DNA of 64,000 nucleotides from Cohnella terricola (GTDB lineage Bacteria; Bacillota; Bacilli; Paenibacillales; Paenibacillaceae), in the NCBI RefSeq assembly GCF_007786475.1, contig NZ_VNJJ01000008.1:161675-225674 (forward strand), given 5' to 3'. Positions 35,290-43,096 of this stretch are shown here, piece after piece; position 1 is the first letter of the stretch; each line of letters starts with the position of its first letter. A program made the position numbers and the translations under genes. The notes under the pieces are model-generated. The model saw only the letters and a program-made list of their open reading frames with translations, did no database searches and was not told the origin of the DNA.

Positions 35290-36078
35290 ATGACGAGATC
35301 GCGTCCGGGAAAAGCGGTGATAGCGCTCATAGGCGCTGTCACCTTTTTGACGTTAGGGGGAAGTTGTTACGCGGCCAATGCCGTTGGCGAAGCACGGGCC
35401 AAGCCTTCCGGCGTCAGTTGGTCCGATCTGGAACGCCGCTACGACGGCGTGTTCGTACTGTCCGCTTCGCGGGAAACCCGCAAGGTCGCTTTGACGTTCG
35501 ACGACGTCCCGGATCCGCGTTACACGCCCAAGGTGCTTGACGTGCTGAAGGAAAAAAAGGTAAGAGCGACATTTTTCGTCGTAGGCACAAGGACAAGCAA
35601 ACATCCCGCTCTCGTCCGGCGCATTCATCGGGAGAACCACGCGATCGGCAATCACTCCTACAACCATCCCAACTTTTCCAAGCTGCCTATCGCTAAAGTC
35701 CAGGAGCAGATTTACCGGGCGGAAAGAACGATTAGCGAGGTCGTCGGTTTTAAGCCGAGGCTCGTTCGCCCTCCTTACGGAGAGATCGTGGCCAGACAGC
35801 TTGAGTGGGCTAAAAAACGGGGCTACACGGTCGTGAATTGGGATGTGGATTCGTCGGATTGGCGGCAGCTGAACGCGGATCAAGTGTTTCGCAACGTCAC
35901 CCGTTCCGTGCGTCCGGGGTCGGTCGTGCTCATGCACGCCGGGGGCGGAAATGGCCAGAATCTGTCGGGGACCGTACAGGCGCTTCCGAGAATTATCGAT
36001 TGGCTGCGCGAGCACGATTACGAGCCGGTCACTTTAACGGAACTGCTGGAGATTCCGGAAGGAAGAAACGGAACGTAA
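35290..36078 (+). CDS. Exported polysaccharide deacetylase (NodB domain)
   Basis: A 262-residue protein with an N-terminal signal sequence (about 1-29). NodB motifs: L-T-F-D-D-V-P-D (metal/base Asp pair; the usual T-F-D-D-G-P has V here), H-S-Y-N-H-P (metal His pair), and R-P-P-Y-G. It probably removes acetyl groups from wall glycans. GGGAGGA lies upstream of the ATG. It lies 64 bp after ktrA and could share the operon. Confidence 0.86.
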   Translation: MTRSRPGKAVIALIGAVTFLTLGGSCYAANAVGEARAKPSGVSWSDLERRYDGVFVLSASRETRKVALTFDDVPDPRYTPKVLDVLKEKKVRATFFVVGTRTSKHPALVRRIHRENHAIGNHSYNHPNFSKLPIAKVQEQIYRAERTISEVVGFKPRLVRPPYGEIVARQLEWAKKRGYTVVNWDVDSSDWRQLNADQVFRNVTRSVRPGSVVLMHAGGGNGQNLSGTVQALPRIIDWLREHDYEPVTLTELLEIPEGRNGT

Positions 36079-36082
36079 GAAA

Positions 36083-36120
36083 GAGGCTGATCGGGCATCG
36101 TTAAATGCCTGATCAGCCTC
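36083..36120. terminator. Bidirectional terminator between deacetylase and LysM-3D genes
   Basis: GAGGCTGATC / GATCAGCCTC with inner GGCAT / ATGCC. It lies between two convergent genes; the tails are only moderately T-rich. Confidence 0.7.
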
Positions 36121-36142
36121 TCTCGCTCATGGAGTCGCGAAA

Positions 36143-36790
36143 TTAGTTCAGAATATAAACTTTAACGCTCTGGATGCCGAAATCGGAAACGAATTTAGCC
36201 GAGCCCGGGACGAAGATATCGATCCGGTTGCCTTTGATCGCGCTTCCGGCGTCGGAAGCGGTGGCGACGAAACCGCCCGTTGGCAAGCCGGAGAAGTCGT
36301 ATCCGGTTACGTAAAGCTTCGTTCCGAAAGGAATGACGTTCGGATCGACCGCGATCGTGCCCAGTTTCAACGGGTTGCCGAAGTAGTCGACAGCGCCCCA
36401 CTTGCCGTTCTCCTCTGGAGCCGCGGAATAGGCGGTAGCCGTAATGTTCAGCACTTTGGAATATGACAGCGTCTTGCCGGACGCCGTAGCGACGGCCTGG
36501 ATCGGCTTGGCCGATGCGGCCGCGTTCATGGTCAATTTATTCGAAGCGGAAGCTTCGCCCGGAATCGTGAGCTTCAGTCCCGCGTAGATGTTCAGCGGGT
36601 TGATGTTGGGATTGGCGTCCATTAGCTTCTGAAGCGGGATGTTCATTTGTTGCGACAGCTTCCAGAATGTATCGGAATCTTTGGCCGTGTAAGTCGTTGC
36701 GGCATGGGCGGTAAGTCCCGGAAGCAGGATAGCGGCTCCTAATACGAGCGCAGCGGAGCGCGTGCCCAGCTTGGTCCAACGGTTTTTCAT
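36143..36790 (-). CDS. LysM and 3D-domain cell-wall protein (YocH-like)
   Basis: A 215-residue exported protein: signal peptide (about 1-31, ending T-A-H-A-A), one LysM peptidoglycan-binding domain (about 33-76, Y-T-A-K-D-S-D-T-F-W-K-L) and a C-terminal 3D domain (about 115-215; T-A-T-A-Y-S, I-A-V-D-P, A-S-D-A-G, N-R-I-D-I). 3D domains are lytic transglycosylase-like (MltA fold), with the three conserved Asp visible. A c-di-AMP riboswitch directly precedes its ribosome site, linking wall remodelling to c-di-AMP. ATG 36790 follows AGGAGG. Confidence 0.92.
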   Translation of the reverse strand: MKNRWTKLGTRSAALVLGAAILLPGLTAHAATTYTAKDSDTFWKLSQQMNIPLQKLMDANPNINPLNIYAGLKLTIPGEASASNKLTMNAAASAKPIQAVATASGKTLSYSKVLNITATAYSAAPEENGKWGAVDYFGNPLKLGTIAVDPNVIPFGTKLYVTGYDFSGLPTGGFVATASDAGSAIKGNRIDIFVPGSAKFVSDFGIQSVKVYILN

Positions 36791-36815
36791 CTGTTTGATT
36801 TCCTCCTGAACTTGG

Positions 36816-36957
36816 CCGGCGAGGTTAGCTGTCGGGTTCGAGCCGGGAGATCGGCTCTGCGCGTCGCTGCGGTTCACCCCTAGTACATTCCGCGAATCGT
36901 TGCTTGGGATATGTACTTATTTTATTGTCCCCCGCACCTGGATCAGGTTTTGGCCGG
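36816..36957 (-). ncRNA. Cyclic di-AMP riboswitch (ydaO/yuaA) before the LysM-3D gene
   Basis: On the minus strand GCGGGGGACAAT, then CTAGGGGTGAACC, then GAACCCGACAGCTAACCTCG match the class. CCGGC (36953-36957) and GCCGG (36816-36820) close the aptamer. No terminator lies between the aptamer and the gene; the AGGAGG site begins about six bases after P1, suggesting translational control or an upstream-acting platform. A TATGAT -10-like element lies upstream near 37013-37018. Confidence 0.92.
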
Positions 36958-37073
36958 TATAAGTAGTTGAAGCTTGCCGTAACGCATGGCGCCCGGCTGC
37001 TTGTTTCAAGTTATCATAGCCGGTAGGGAGATAAAACCGGTAAGAACAGGAAGGAAACCGATTCTTAGAATGA

Positions 37074-37991
37074 TTAAGATTCTTTACGGCGGCTTGACCC
37101 GCGTTCGAAATAAGCGGCCGTTTCTTCTATTAAATAGCGGGTAGAAGGAGCGAGCCAGGCCGGATCACCGTGAATAAGAGACGTCGTACGCTTAGTCTCC
37201 TCAAGCTCTTTGATGCGCACGACGAACAAATCGTTGTCGATTAGGATTTGCTCCCGCAGGTAAGATTTAGGAAGCAAAGTGCCTGCCCGGCAAGCGGACA
37301 ACAACCGGATGATTGCCTCGAACGAGTCGATTTCCATTCGGACGTCCGGTTTCAAGTTATATTTTTTTAATATTTCGTCGGTTAACGTCCGATACCAGGT
37401 GCCGGGAGCGAATAAAATCATCGGCAAGCCGTTGAGATCGGTCATCTCTAAATGCGTTCTTTCCAAAATAATATGGGTTCTCGGGAGAACAAGCATAAGA
37501 TGATCGTCGAACAAGGGTAAACTGGTAATAGCAAGATCGGCAATCGCCGACGATGCGACGATGCCAAAATCGACTTTCCGATCCTTGACGAGTTCGGCGA
37601 TTTCGTGGGACTTGCCGGTAATCGCTTTAATCTCGAGATTGGGATGCTTCTCGGTCATCGCCGTAATCAGACCGGGCAGCGTCGTCTGAAGGGTCGTCAA
37701 GCTCGCCCCGATGGTGGCGATGTGCGCTTCGGACGATTTGTACGCATTCAGTTTCTTCAAATAACTCGCATGAAAACGCCGCAGCTCCAATGCGAATTCA
37801 TAAGTGACTTGACCTGCAGCGGTCAGCTCCAATCTTTTGCCGATTCTTCGGAACAGATCCACTTCAAGCTCCGCTTCCAGCCGGGCAAGTCGCCGGGACA
37901 GGGCGGGCTGCGACAGGTTTAGTCTTTCCGCGGCTTTGTTCAGGCTGGTTTGCTCCACGATGGTGGCGAACAACCGCATATCTTCGAGCAT
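37074..37991 (-). CDS. LysR-family transcriptional regulator, divergent from sdhCAB
   Basis: A 305-residue regulator: N-terminal winged helix-turn-helix (about 1-60; S-L-N-K-A-A-E-R-L-N-L-S-Q-P-A-L-S-R-R) and a periplasmic-binding-like effector domain. The divergent position next to sdhC suggests that it controls itself and succinate dehydrogenase. Two TTATAAG motifs 32 bp apart lie in the shared promoter region. The effector is unknown; it is not evidently CcpC. Confidence 0.87.
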   Translation of the reverse strand: MLEDMRLFATIVEQTSLNKAAERLNLSQPALSRRLARLEAELEVDLFRRIGKRLELTAAGQVTYEFALELRRFHASYLKKLNAYKSSEAHIATIGASLTTLQTTLPGLITAMTEKHPNLEIKAITGKSHEIAELVKDRKVDFGIVASSAIADLAITSLPLFDDHLMLVLPRTHIILERTHLEMTDLNGLPMILFAPGTWYRTLTDEILKKYNLKPDVRMEIDSFEAIIRLLSACRAGTLLPKSYLREQILIDNDLFVVRIKELEETKRTTSLIHGDPAWLAPSTRYLIEETAAYFERGSSRRKES

Positions 37992-38021
37992 AGGAATGGC
38001 TCCTTCTCTTATGCAAGATAG

Positions 38022-38060
38022 TTATAAGTTGTAATATGAAATAAGCAGTTCCATTATAAG
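38022..38060. promoter_or_regulatory. Repeated TTATAAG motifs in the LysR-sdhC intergenic region
   Basis: TTATAAG occurs at 38022-38028 and 38054-38060, 32 bp apart (about three helical turns), with further ATAA / TTAT symmetry between. This spacing suits a LysR tetramer site, by inference. Confidence 0.4.
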
Positions 38061-38172
38061 CGAAAATAGAGTAACCTTAAAAGCGGTGACAAAATGGTGA
38101 CGTCTGCCAATGCATAAGCAAGGGGCGTCAGACGAGTCAAAGCACGGTTGCGAAAGGAGATCAAACACAGAC

Positions 38173-38844
38173 ATGAAAGGTAATTCTTATTTACCGCGAA
38201 AGCTTCATTCGCTGCTTGGCGTCATCCCTCTCGGCTTGTTTATCGTCGAGCACGCGTTGACGAACTACTCCGCATACGAAGGCGGGAAGGAGGGCTTTTC
38301 GAAGAGCATCGATTCTTTGAATAGCATGCCTCTTATTTTCTGGCTGGAACTGTTCGTGATCTGGCTGCCTATTTTATTCCACGGAGTATATGGGCTCTAC
38401 ATCGCTTATCAATCGAACATGAACACCGGCAGATTCAGCTACGGACGCAACTGGGCGTTCACATGGCAACGCATTACGGGGGTTATTACGTTTATCTTCG
38501 TCGCATGGCACTTCTACGAAACGCGGTTCCAGATTACGCTCGGGAACGTTGCTCACGAAGATTTGGGTTCGCACATGAACGGCATCGTGAGCAATCCGAT
38601 CGCCTTCACGGCATATATCATCGGGGTTGTCGCTGCGATGTTCCACTTCGCAAACGGACTATGGGCATTCCTCGTAAGCTGGGGCATTACGATCGGCCCG
38701 CGCGCACAAAAAGTGTCCTCCAGAGTGTGCATGGTTCTCTTCGTTATCCTGACGGCTCTGTTCTTGCTGTCGCTGTTCGCGTTCCGCAGCGACGAGTTCG
38801 CTTCGGCCGCGGCGTCGGCGCTTAGTTCGGTTTCGATAGGTTAA
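38173..38844 (+). CDS. sdhC: Succinate dehydrogenase cytochrome b558 subunit
   Basis: A 223-residue membrane anchor with five transmembrane segments of the Gram-positive single-anchor type that binds two hemes. Conserved histidines are seen in K-L-H-S-L-L-G, I-V-E-H-A-L-T-N, F-H-G-V-Y-G-L, W-H-F-Y and M-F-H-F-A-N-G-L-W. ATG 38173 fits the family N-terminus; the AAAGGAG site is rather far (about 13 bases). It passes electrons from SdhAB to menaquinone and heads the sdhCAB operon. Confidence 0.93.
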   Translation: MKGNSYLPRKLHSLLGVIPLGLFIVEHALTNYSAYEGGKEGFSKSIDSLNSMPLIFWLELFVIWLPILFHGVYGLYIAYQSNMNTGRFSYGRNWAFTWQRITGVITFIFVAWHFYETRFQITLGNVAHEDLGSHMNGIVSNPIAFTAYIIGVVAAMFHFANGLWAFLVSWGITIGPRAQKVSSRVCMVLFVILTALFLLSLFAFRSDEFASAAASALSSVSIG

Positions 38845-38863
38845 AGGGAGGAGAAACATACAC

Positions 38864-40621
38864 ATGGCTACTCAAAAAGTAATTGTCGTCGGCGGCGGCC
38901 TGGCCGGTCTGATGGCGACGATCAAAGCGGCGGAAGCAGGCGTGCGCGTCGATCTGTTCTCGCTCGTTCCGGTAAAAAGATCTCACTCCGTTTGCGCCCA
39001 AGGCGGCATCAACGGAGCTGTTAATACAAAAGGCGAAGGCGACTCCCCATGGGAGCACTTCGACGACACGGTATATGGCGGCGACTTCCTGGCGAACCAG
39101 CCTCCGGTTAAAGCGATGTGCGAGGCGGCGCCTGGCATCATCCACTTGATGGACCGGATGGGCGTTATGTTCAGCCGTACGCCGGAAGGTTTGCTCGATT
39201 TCCGCCGTTTCGGCGGAACGCAATACCACCGCACGGCGTTTGCGGGCGCAACGACGGGGCAGCAGCTTCTGTACGCGCTGGACGAGCAAGTGCGTCGCTG
39301 GGAAGTGGCCGGACTCGTGCAGAAGTACGAGCATTGGGAATTTACCGGAGCGGTACTGGACGACGACGGCGTTTGCCGCGGAATTTCCGCGCAGGACCTG
39401 CGCACGATGGAATCGGTCACGTTCCGTGGAGACGCCGTCATTCTGGCGACGGGCGGACCTGGCATTGTTTTCGGCAAAACGACGAACTCCGTCATCAATA
39501 CGGGAACCGCGGCTAGCGCGGTTTATCAGCAAGGCGTTTATTACGCGAACGGCGAGTTCATCCAGATTCACCCTACGGCGATTCCGGGCGACGACAAGAA
39601 CCGTTTGATGAGCGAATCCGCGCGCGGCGAAGGCGGCCGTATCTGGACGTACAAAGACGGGAAGCCTTGGTACTTCCTCGAAGAGAAGTATCCGGCGTAC
39701 GGAAACCTGGTACCGCGGGATATCGCGACGCGCGAAATTTTCGACGTGTGCGTAAACCAAAAGCTCGGTATCGACGGAGAGAACAAAGTTTATCTTGATC
39801 TGTCGCATAAAGATCCGAAGGAACTGGACGTCAAACTCGGCGGAATCATCGAGATTTACGAGAAGTTCACGGGAGACGATCCGCGCAAGATTCCGATGCA
39901 GATCTTCCCGGCGGTTCACTACTCGATGGGCGGCCTGTGGGTCGACTACAATCAAATGACGAACATTCCGGGGCTGTTCGCTTGCGGAGAGTGCGATTAC
40001 CAATATCACGGCGCGAACCGTCTCGGCGCGAACTCGTTGCTGTCGGCGATCTACGGCGGCATGATCACAGGACCGAAGGCGATCGAGTACGTCAAAGGCT
40101 TGAAGAAAACGTCGGAAGACATTGCGGAGAGCGTATACGAGCGCGAGCGCAACAAGCAAGCGAGCAAGTACGACGCGATCACGAAATTGGACGGCAACGA
40201 GAATGCGTACGTGCTGGCCAAAGAGCTGGGCGAATGGATGACGAACAACATGACCGTCGTTCGTTACAACAAAAAGCTCGAAGAAACGATCGGCAAGATC
40301 AAAGAGTTGAAACAGCGTTACAAAAATATCAATATCAACGATACGACGAAGTGGAACAACTCGGGCGCGGCTTATACTCGGCAACTGTGGAACATGCTCG
40401 AGCTGGCCGAAGCGATGACTGCGGGTGCGTTGCTGCGTAACGAAAGCCGCGGCGCTCACTACAAGCCGGAATTCCCGGAACGCGACGACGACAACTTCCT
40501 GAAAACGACGAAAGCGAAGTTCACGGCGGAAGGTCCGGAAATTTCGTACGAAGACGTCGACGTATCGCTGATCGCGCCGCGGAAGCGCGACTATTCCACC
40601 AACAAGAAGAAGGAGGGCTAA
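38864..40621 (+). CDS. sdhA: Succinate dehydrogenase flavoprotein subunit
   Basis: A 585-residue subunit oxidising succinate to fumarate. FAD motif V-G-G-G-L-A-G-L-M near residue 8, the covalent flavin His in S-H-S-V-C-A-Q-G-G-I-N-G, and the substrate/proton-shuttle Arg region S-E-S-A-R-G-E-G-G-R. GGGAGGAG precedes the ATG. An 849-codon antisense frame over this gene and sdhB is a codon-bias shadow. Confidence 0.96.
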   Translation: MATQKVIVVGGGLAGLMATIKAAEAGVRVDLFSLVPVKRSHSVCAQGGINGAVNTKGEGDSPWEHFDDTVYGGDFLANQPPVKAMCEAAPGIIHLMDRMGVMFSRTPEGLLDFRRFGGTQYHRTAFAGATTGQQLLYALDEQVRRWEVAGLVQKYEHWEFTGAVLDDDGVCRGISAQDLRTMESVTFRGDAVILATGGPGIVFGKTTNSVINTGTAASAVYQQGVYYANGEFIQIHPTAIPGDDKNRLMSESARGEGGRIWTYKDGKPWYFLEEKYPAYGNLVPRDIATREIFDVCVNQKLGIDGENKVYLDLSHKDPKELDVKLGGIIEIYEKFTGDDPRKIPMQIFPAVHYSMGGLWVDYNQMTNIPGLFACGECDYQYHGANRLGANSLLSAIYGGMITGPKAIEYVKGLKKTSEDIAESVYERERNKQASKYDAITKLDGNENAYVLAKELGEWMTNNMTVVRYNKKLEETIGKIKELKQRYKNININDTTKWNNSGAAYTRQLWNMLELAEAMTAGALLRNESRGAHYKPEFPERDDDNFLKTTKAKFTAEGPEISYEDVDVSLIAPRKRDYSTNKKKEG

Positions 40622-40624
40622 TCC

Positions 40625-41398
40625 ATGGCGGAAGCAACTACTGCAACGGCAACGGGACGTAAGGTCAAGTTTATCATCACACGGCGCGAGCGTCCGGATG
40701 CCTCCCCATTCACGGAGGAATTCGAGGTTCCGTACCGTCCGAACATGAACGTCATCAGCGCGCTGATGGAAATTCAGCGCAACCCGGTCAATGCCAAAGG
40801 AGAGAAAACGGTACCCGTTTGCTGGGAATCGAACTGTCTGGAGGAAGTGTGCGGCGCTTGTTCGATGGTCATCAACGGCAAGCCGCGCCAAGCGTGCAGC
40901 GCGCTCATCGACAAGCTTGAGCAGCCGATTCGCTTGGAGCCAATGGCGACGTTCCCGGTCGTGCGCGACCTTGTCATCAACCGCGAGCGGATGTTCAACG
41001 CGCTCAAGAAAGTCAAAGCGTGGATTCCGATCGACGGCACGTACGATCTCGGACCCGGCCCGCGTATGGCCGAGTCCAAGCGCCAATGGGCATATGAGCT
41101 GTCCAAGTGTATGACGTGCGGCGTTTGCCTCGAAGCTTGCCCGAACGTCAACGATCGAAACAGCTTTATCGGCCCGGCTCCGATCTCGCAAGTGCGTCTG
41201 TTCAACGCCCATCCGACGGGCGAAATGAATGCGCACGAGCGTCTCGACGCGCTGATGGAGGAAGGCGGCATCGAAGGCTGCGGCAACTCGCAAAACTGCG
41301 TGCGCTCCTGCCCGAAAGGCATCCCGCTCACCACTTCCATCGCCGCTATGAACAGAGACACGACCAAACATCTGTTCAAGCGTTGGCTGAACGCTTGA
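40625..41398 (+). CDS. sdhB: Succinate dehydrogenase iron-sulfur subunit
   Basis: A 257-residue subunit with three Fe-S clusters. The [2Fe-2S] ligands are in C-W-E-S-N-C-L-E-E-V-C-G-A-C and the later Cys. C-M-T-C-G-V-C-L-E-A-C-P and C-G-N-S-Q-N-C-V-R-S-C-P provide the [4Fe-4S]/[3Fe-4S] ligands. It starts three bases after the sdhA stop region with AAGGAGG inside the end of sdhA. A Thr/Ala-rich N-terminal extension of about 10 residues precedes the domain. Confidence 0.96.
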   Translation: MAEATTATATGRKVKFIITRRERPDASPFTEEFEVPYRPNMNVISALMEIQRNPVNAKGEKTVPVCWESNCLEEVCGACSMVINGKPRQACSALIDKLEQPIRLEPMATFPVVRDLVINRERMFNALKKVKAWIPIDGTYDLGPGPRMAESKRQWAYELSKCMTCGVCLEACPNVNDRNSFIGPAPISQVRLFNAHPTGEMNAHERLDALMEEGGIEGCGNSQNCVRSCPKGIPLTTSIAAMNRDTTKHLFKRWLNA

Positions 41399-41412
41399 GT
41401 TTAGATTTGCCG

Positions 41413-41443
41413 CCGGACGGGGGATTCCCTCGTCCGGTTTTTT
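41413..41443 (+). terminator. Terminator of sdhCAB
   Basis: CCGGACG-GGG / CCC-CGTCCGG with a T-run. A separate perfect palindrome CGCAGGCG-T-CGCCTGCG follows about 12 bp later. Confidence 0.88.
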
Positions 41444-41505
41444 GTTGCTTGCGCAGGCGTCGCCTGCGACTCAGGAACCCATAACCGCATAAAGTAACTC
41501 TAGTA

Positions 41506-42326
41506 CCCTCCGTATAAGTCGATTCCCGCCGCATAAAGTAAATCCAGTACCCTCCGTATTAGTCGCACCCCCGCTAACCGGCAGTTCCAGTAACATTAGA
41601 CATCCCTGCAATCCTCACAGTAACCCTCCGTATTAGTCGCACCTCCCGCCAACCGGCAGTTCCAGTAACATTAGACATCCCTGCAATGCCTCCCAGTAAC
41701 CCTCCGTATAGTCGCACCCCTGCTAACCGGCAGTTCCAAGTAACATTAGACATCCCTGCAATGCCTCCCAGTAACCCAAATGCGAAGTTTCGTGAGGTGC
41801 TGTGAAATTAGTTGCAGTAAGTACAATTAATTTAGGGTAGATCGCACAGAGAATTGGTTTAATTGCAAATATGCATCTAATTCATCGATTACGGCGGGGG
41901 AGTCGCGAATTCTCCTCGATTAGTTGTATGAAATACAACTATATAAAATTTTCGGACATTATTGATTGAATTAGTTGTACAAAATACAATTAGTCCGGGT
42001 GACGGACGGGTTAAACCCAGGTATTTAAGTACCCTCCGTATTAGTCGCACCCCTGCTAACCGGCAGTTCCAGACATTAGACATCCCTGCAACGCCTCTCA
42101 GTAACTCGAATGAGAAGATTCGTGAGGTGCCGTGAAATTAGTTGCAGTATGTACAATTAATTTAAGGTAGACCGCACAGAAAATTAGTTTAATTGCAAAT
42201 ATGCAACTAATTCATCAATTTTGGCTGGGGAGTCGCGAATTCTCCTCGATTAGTTGTATGAAATACAACTAAATAAAATTTTCGGACATTATAGATCGAA
42301 TTAGTTGTACAAAATACAATTAGTCC
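41506..42326. repeat. Non-coding block of nested direct repeats, including a 332-bp duplication
   Basis: The anchor CCCTCCGTAT starts at 41506, 41550, 41624, 41700 and 42032, giving subunits of 44, 74 and 76 bp (with GTCGCACC, AACCGGCAGTTCC and ACATTAGACATCCCTGCAA). The copy from 41700 continues for 332 bp, through an AT-rich part containing hairpin TAGTTGTAT-GAA-ATACAACTA, and is repeated with substitutions from 42032. No coding signal is seen between sdhB and 42449. Confidence 0.85.
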
Positions 42327-42448
42327 GGGTGACGGGTGACGGGTGACGGGTGACGGGTGACGGGTGACGGGTGACGGGTGACGGGTGACGGGTGACGGGT
42401 GACGGGTGACGGGTGACGGGTGACGGGTGACGGGTGACGGGTGACGGG
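42327..42448. repeat. GGGTGAC microsatellite, 17 perfect copies
   Basis: Seventeen uninterrupted copies of GGGTGAC run from 42327 to 42445, ending against the last codons of the minus-strand gene at 42449. The equivalent place in the other large copy (about 41997-42010) has only one unit, so the expansion is specific to this copy. Confidence 0.95.
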
Positions 42449-42970
42449 TTAAACCAGGTATTTATATGCTCCATCGGTCAATCGATATAGCACGCCGCGT
42501 TCTCCTTGGCCTTTCGGGAGAGGGCGTATCCAACCATTGCTGGTCAGATTGTCGAGCGCTTTTTTCGCGGTTCTGTAATTGATCCGAAGGGAACGCGAGA
42601 CGTCAATCGGCCGAATGGAACCCGCAAGCGCGAAGGCGAGCCGGATGATTTCTTTGTCGATCGGATTGGGGATTCCAGCCGGCGTCTCCGAAGGATGAAA
42701 TTGGCTTATGAATAACTTCAGCAGCATGATACCGATATCGGGTTTGTTAGCGATGGTATCGTATGAAAAGGAAATGACGCGATACCCGATTCCTTGGAGG
42801 AAAACCTCTCGATTCGTTTCGTTGTCGTATCCCGCCCGATCCATGTCGCGAACATGCTTGGAGAATCCTTTGATTTCGAATAGAAGCACAAAGCGCCAGG
42901 GCGTTCGCCAAGCGAAGTCCGCATAGTAGGGGCGGCCGCGCCAGTCCATGATCTCGTACTCGGGATGCAA
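42449..42970 (-). CDS. Nuclease-like (DUF559/Vsr-like) protein with C-terminal winged helix
   Basis: About 173 residues with two parts. The first half has a PD-(D/E)xK-like pattern: Y-A-D-F-A-W, then F-V-L-L-F-E-I-K-G-F, then E-V-F-L-Q-G-I-G-Y-R-V-I-S-F, as in DUF559/very-short-patch-repair folds. The second half (about 105-170) looks like a winged helix (I-D-V-S-R-S-L-R-I-N-Y-R-T-A-K-K-A-L). The start is uncertain: the longest frame begins in a terminator loop at 43030; AGGAGG at 42990-42995 lies 19 bases before TTG 42970. The stop lies beside the microsatellite. Confidence 0.6.
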   Translation of the reverse strand: MHPEYEIMDWRGRPYYADFAWRTPWRFVLLFEIKGFSKHVRDMDRAGYDNETNREVFLQGIGYRVISFSYDTIANKPDIGIMLLKLFISQFHPSETPAGIPNPIDKEIIRLAFALAGSIRPIDVSRSLRINYRTAKKALDNLTSNGWIRPLPKGQGERGVLYRLTDGAYKYLV

Positions 42971-43007
42971 ATCGTCGAAGTTGCCTATCCCTCCTAAAGA
43001 AGCGGAC

Positions 43008-43045
43008 AAAAAAACGTCCTTATCCGCCAAGCGGATAAGGACGTT
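43008..43045 (-). terminator. Terminator of the vanY-kinase-lipoprotein operon, overlapping the next frame
   Basis: A perfect 15-bp stem (AACGTCCTTATCCGC against GCGGATAAGGACGTT) with a 3-base loop and a seven-T tail on the minus strand, about 50 bp past the lipoprotein stop. The longest frame of the nuclease-like gene would start in its loop. Confidence 0.88.
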
Positions 43046-43096
43046 CTTCGTCTCTATAAGCCTATTATAGCCGTGGGACCAATAAAAGAATAGCGG

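Noticed and set aside
38822..41371. 849-codon open frame on the minus strand
   Set aside because: It lies fully antisense to sdhA and sdhB, whose motifs are unmistakable, and its translation is Arg/Val/Asp-rich low-quality sequence. It follows from codon bias of the sense genes.
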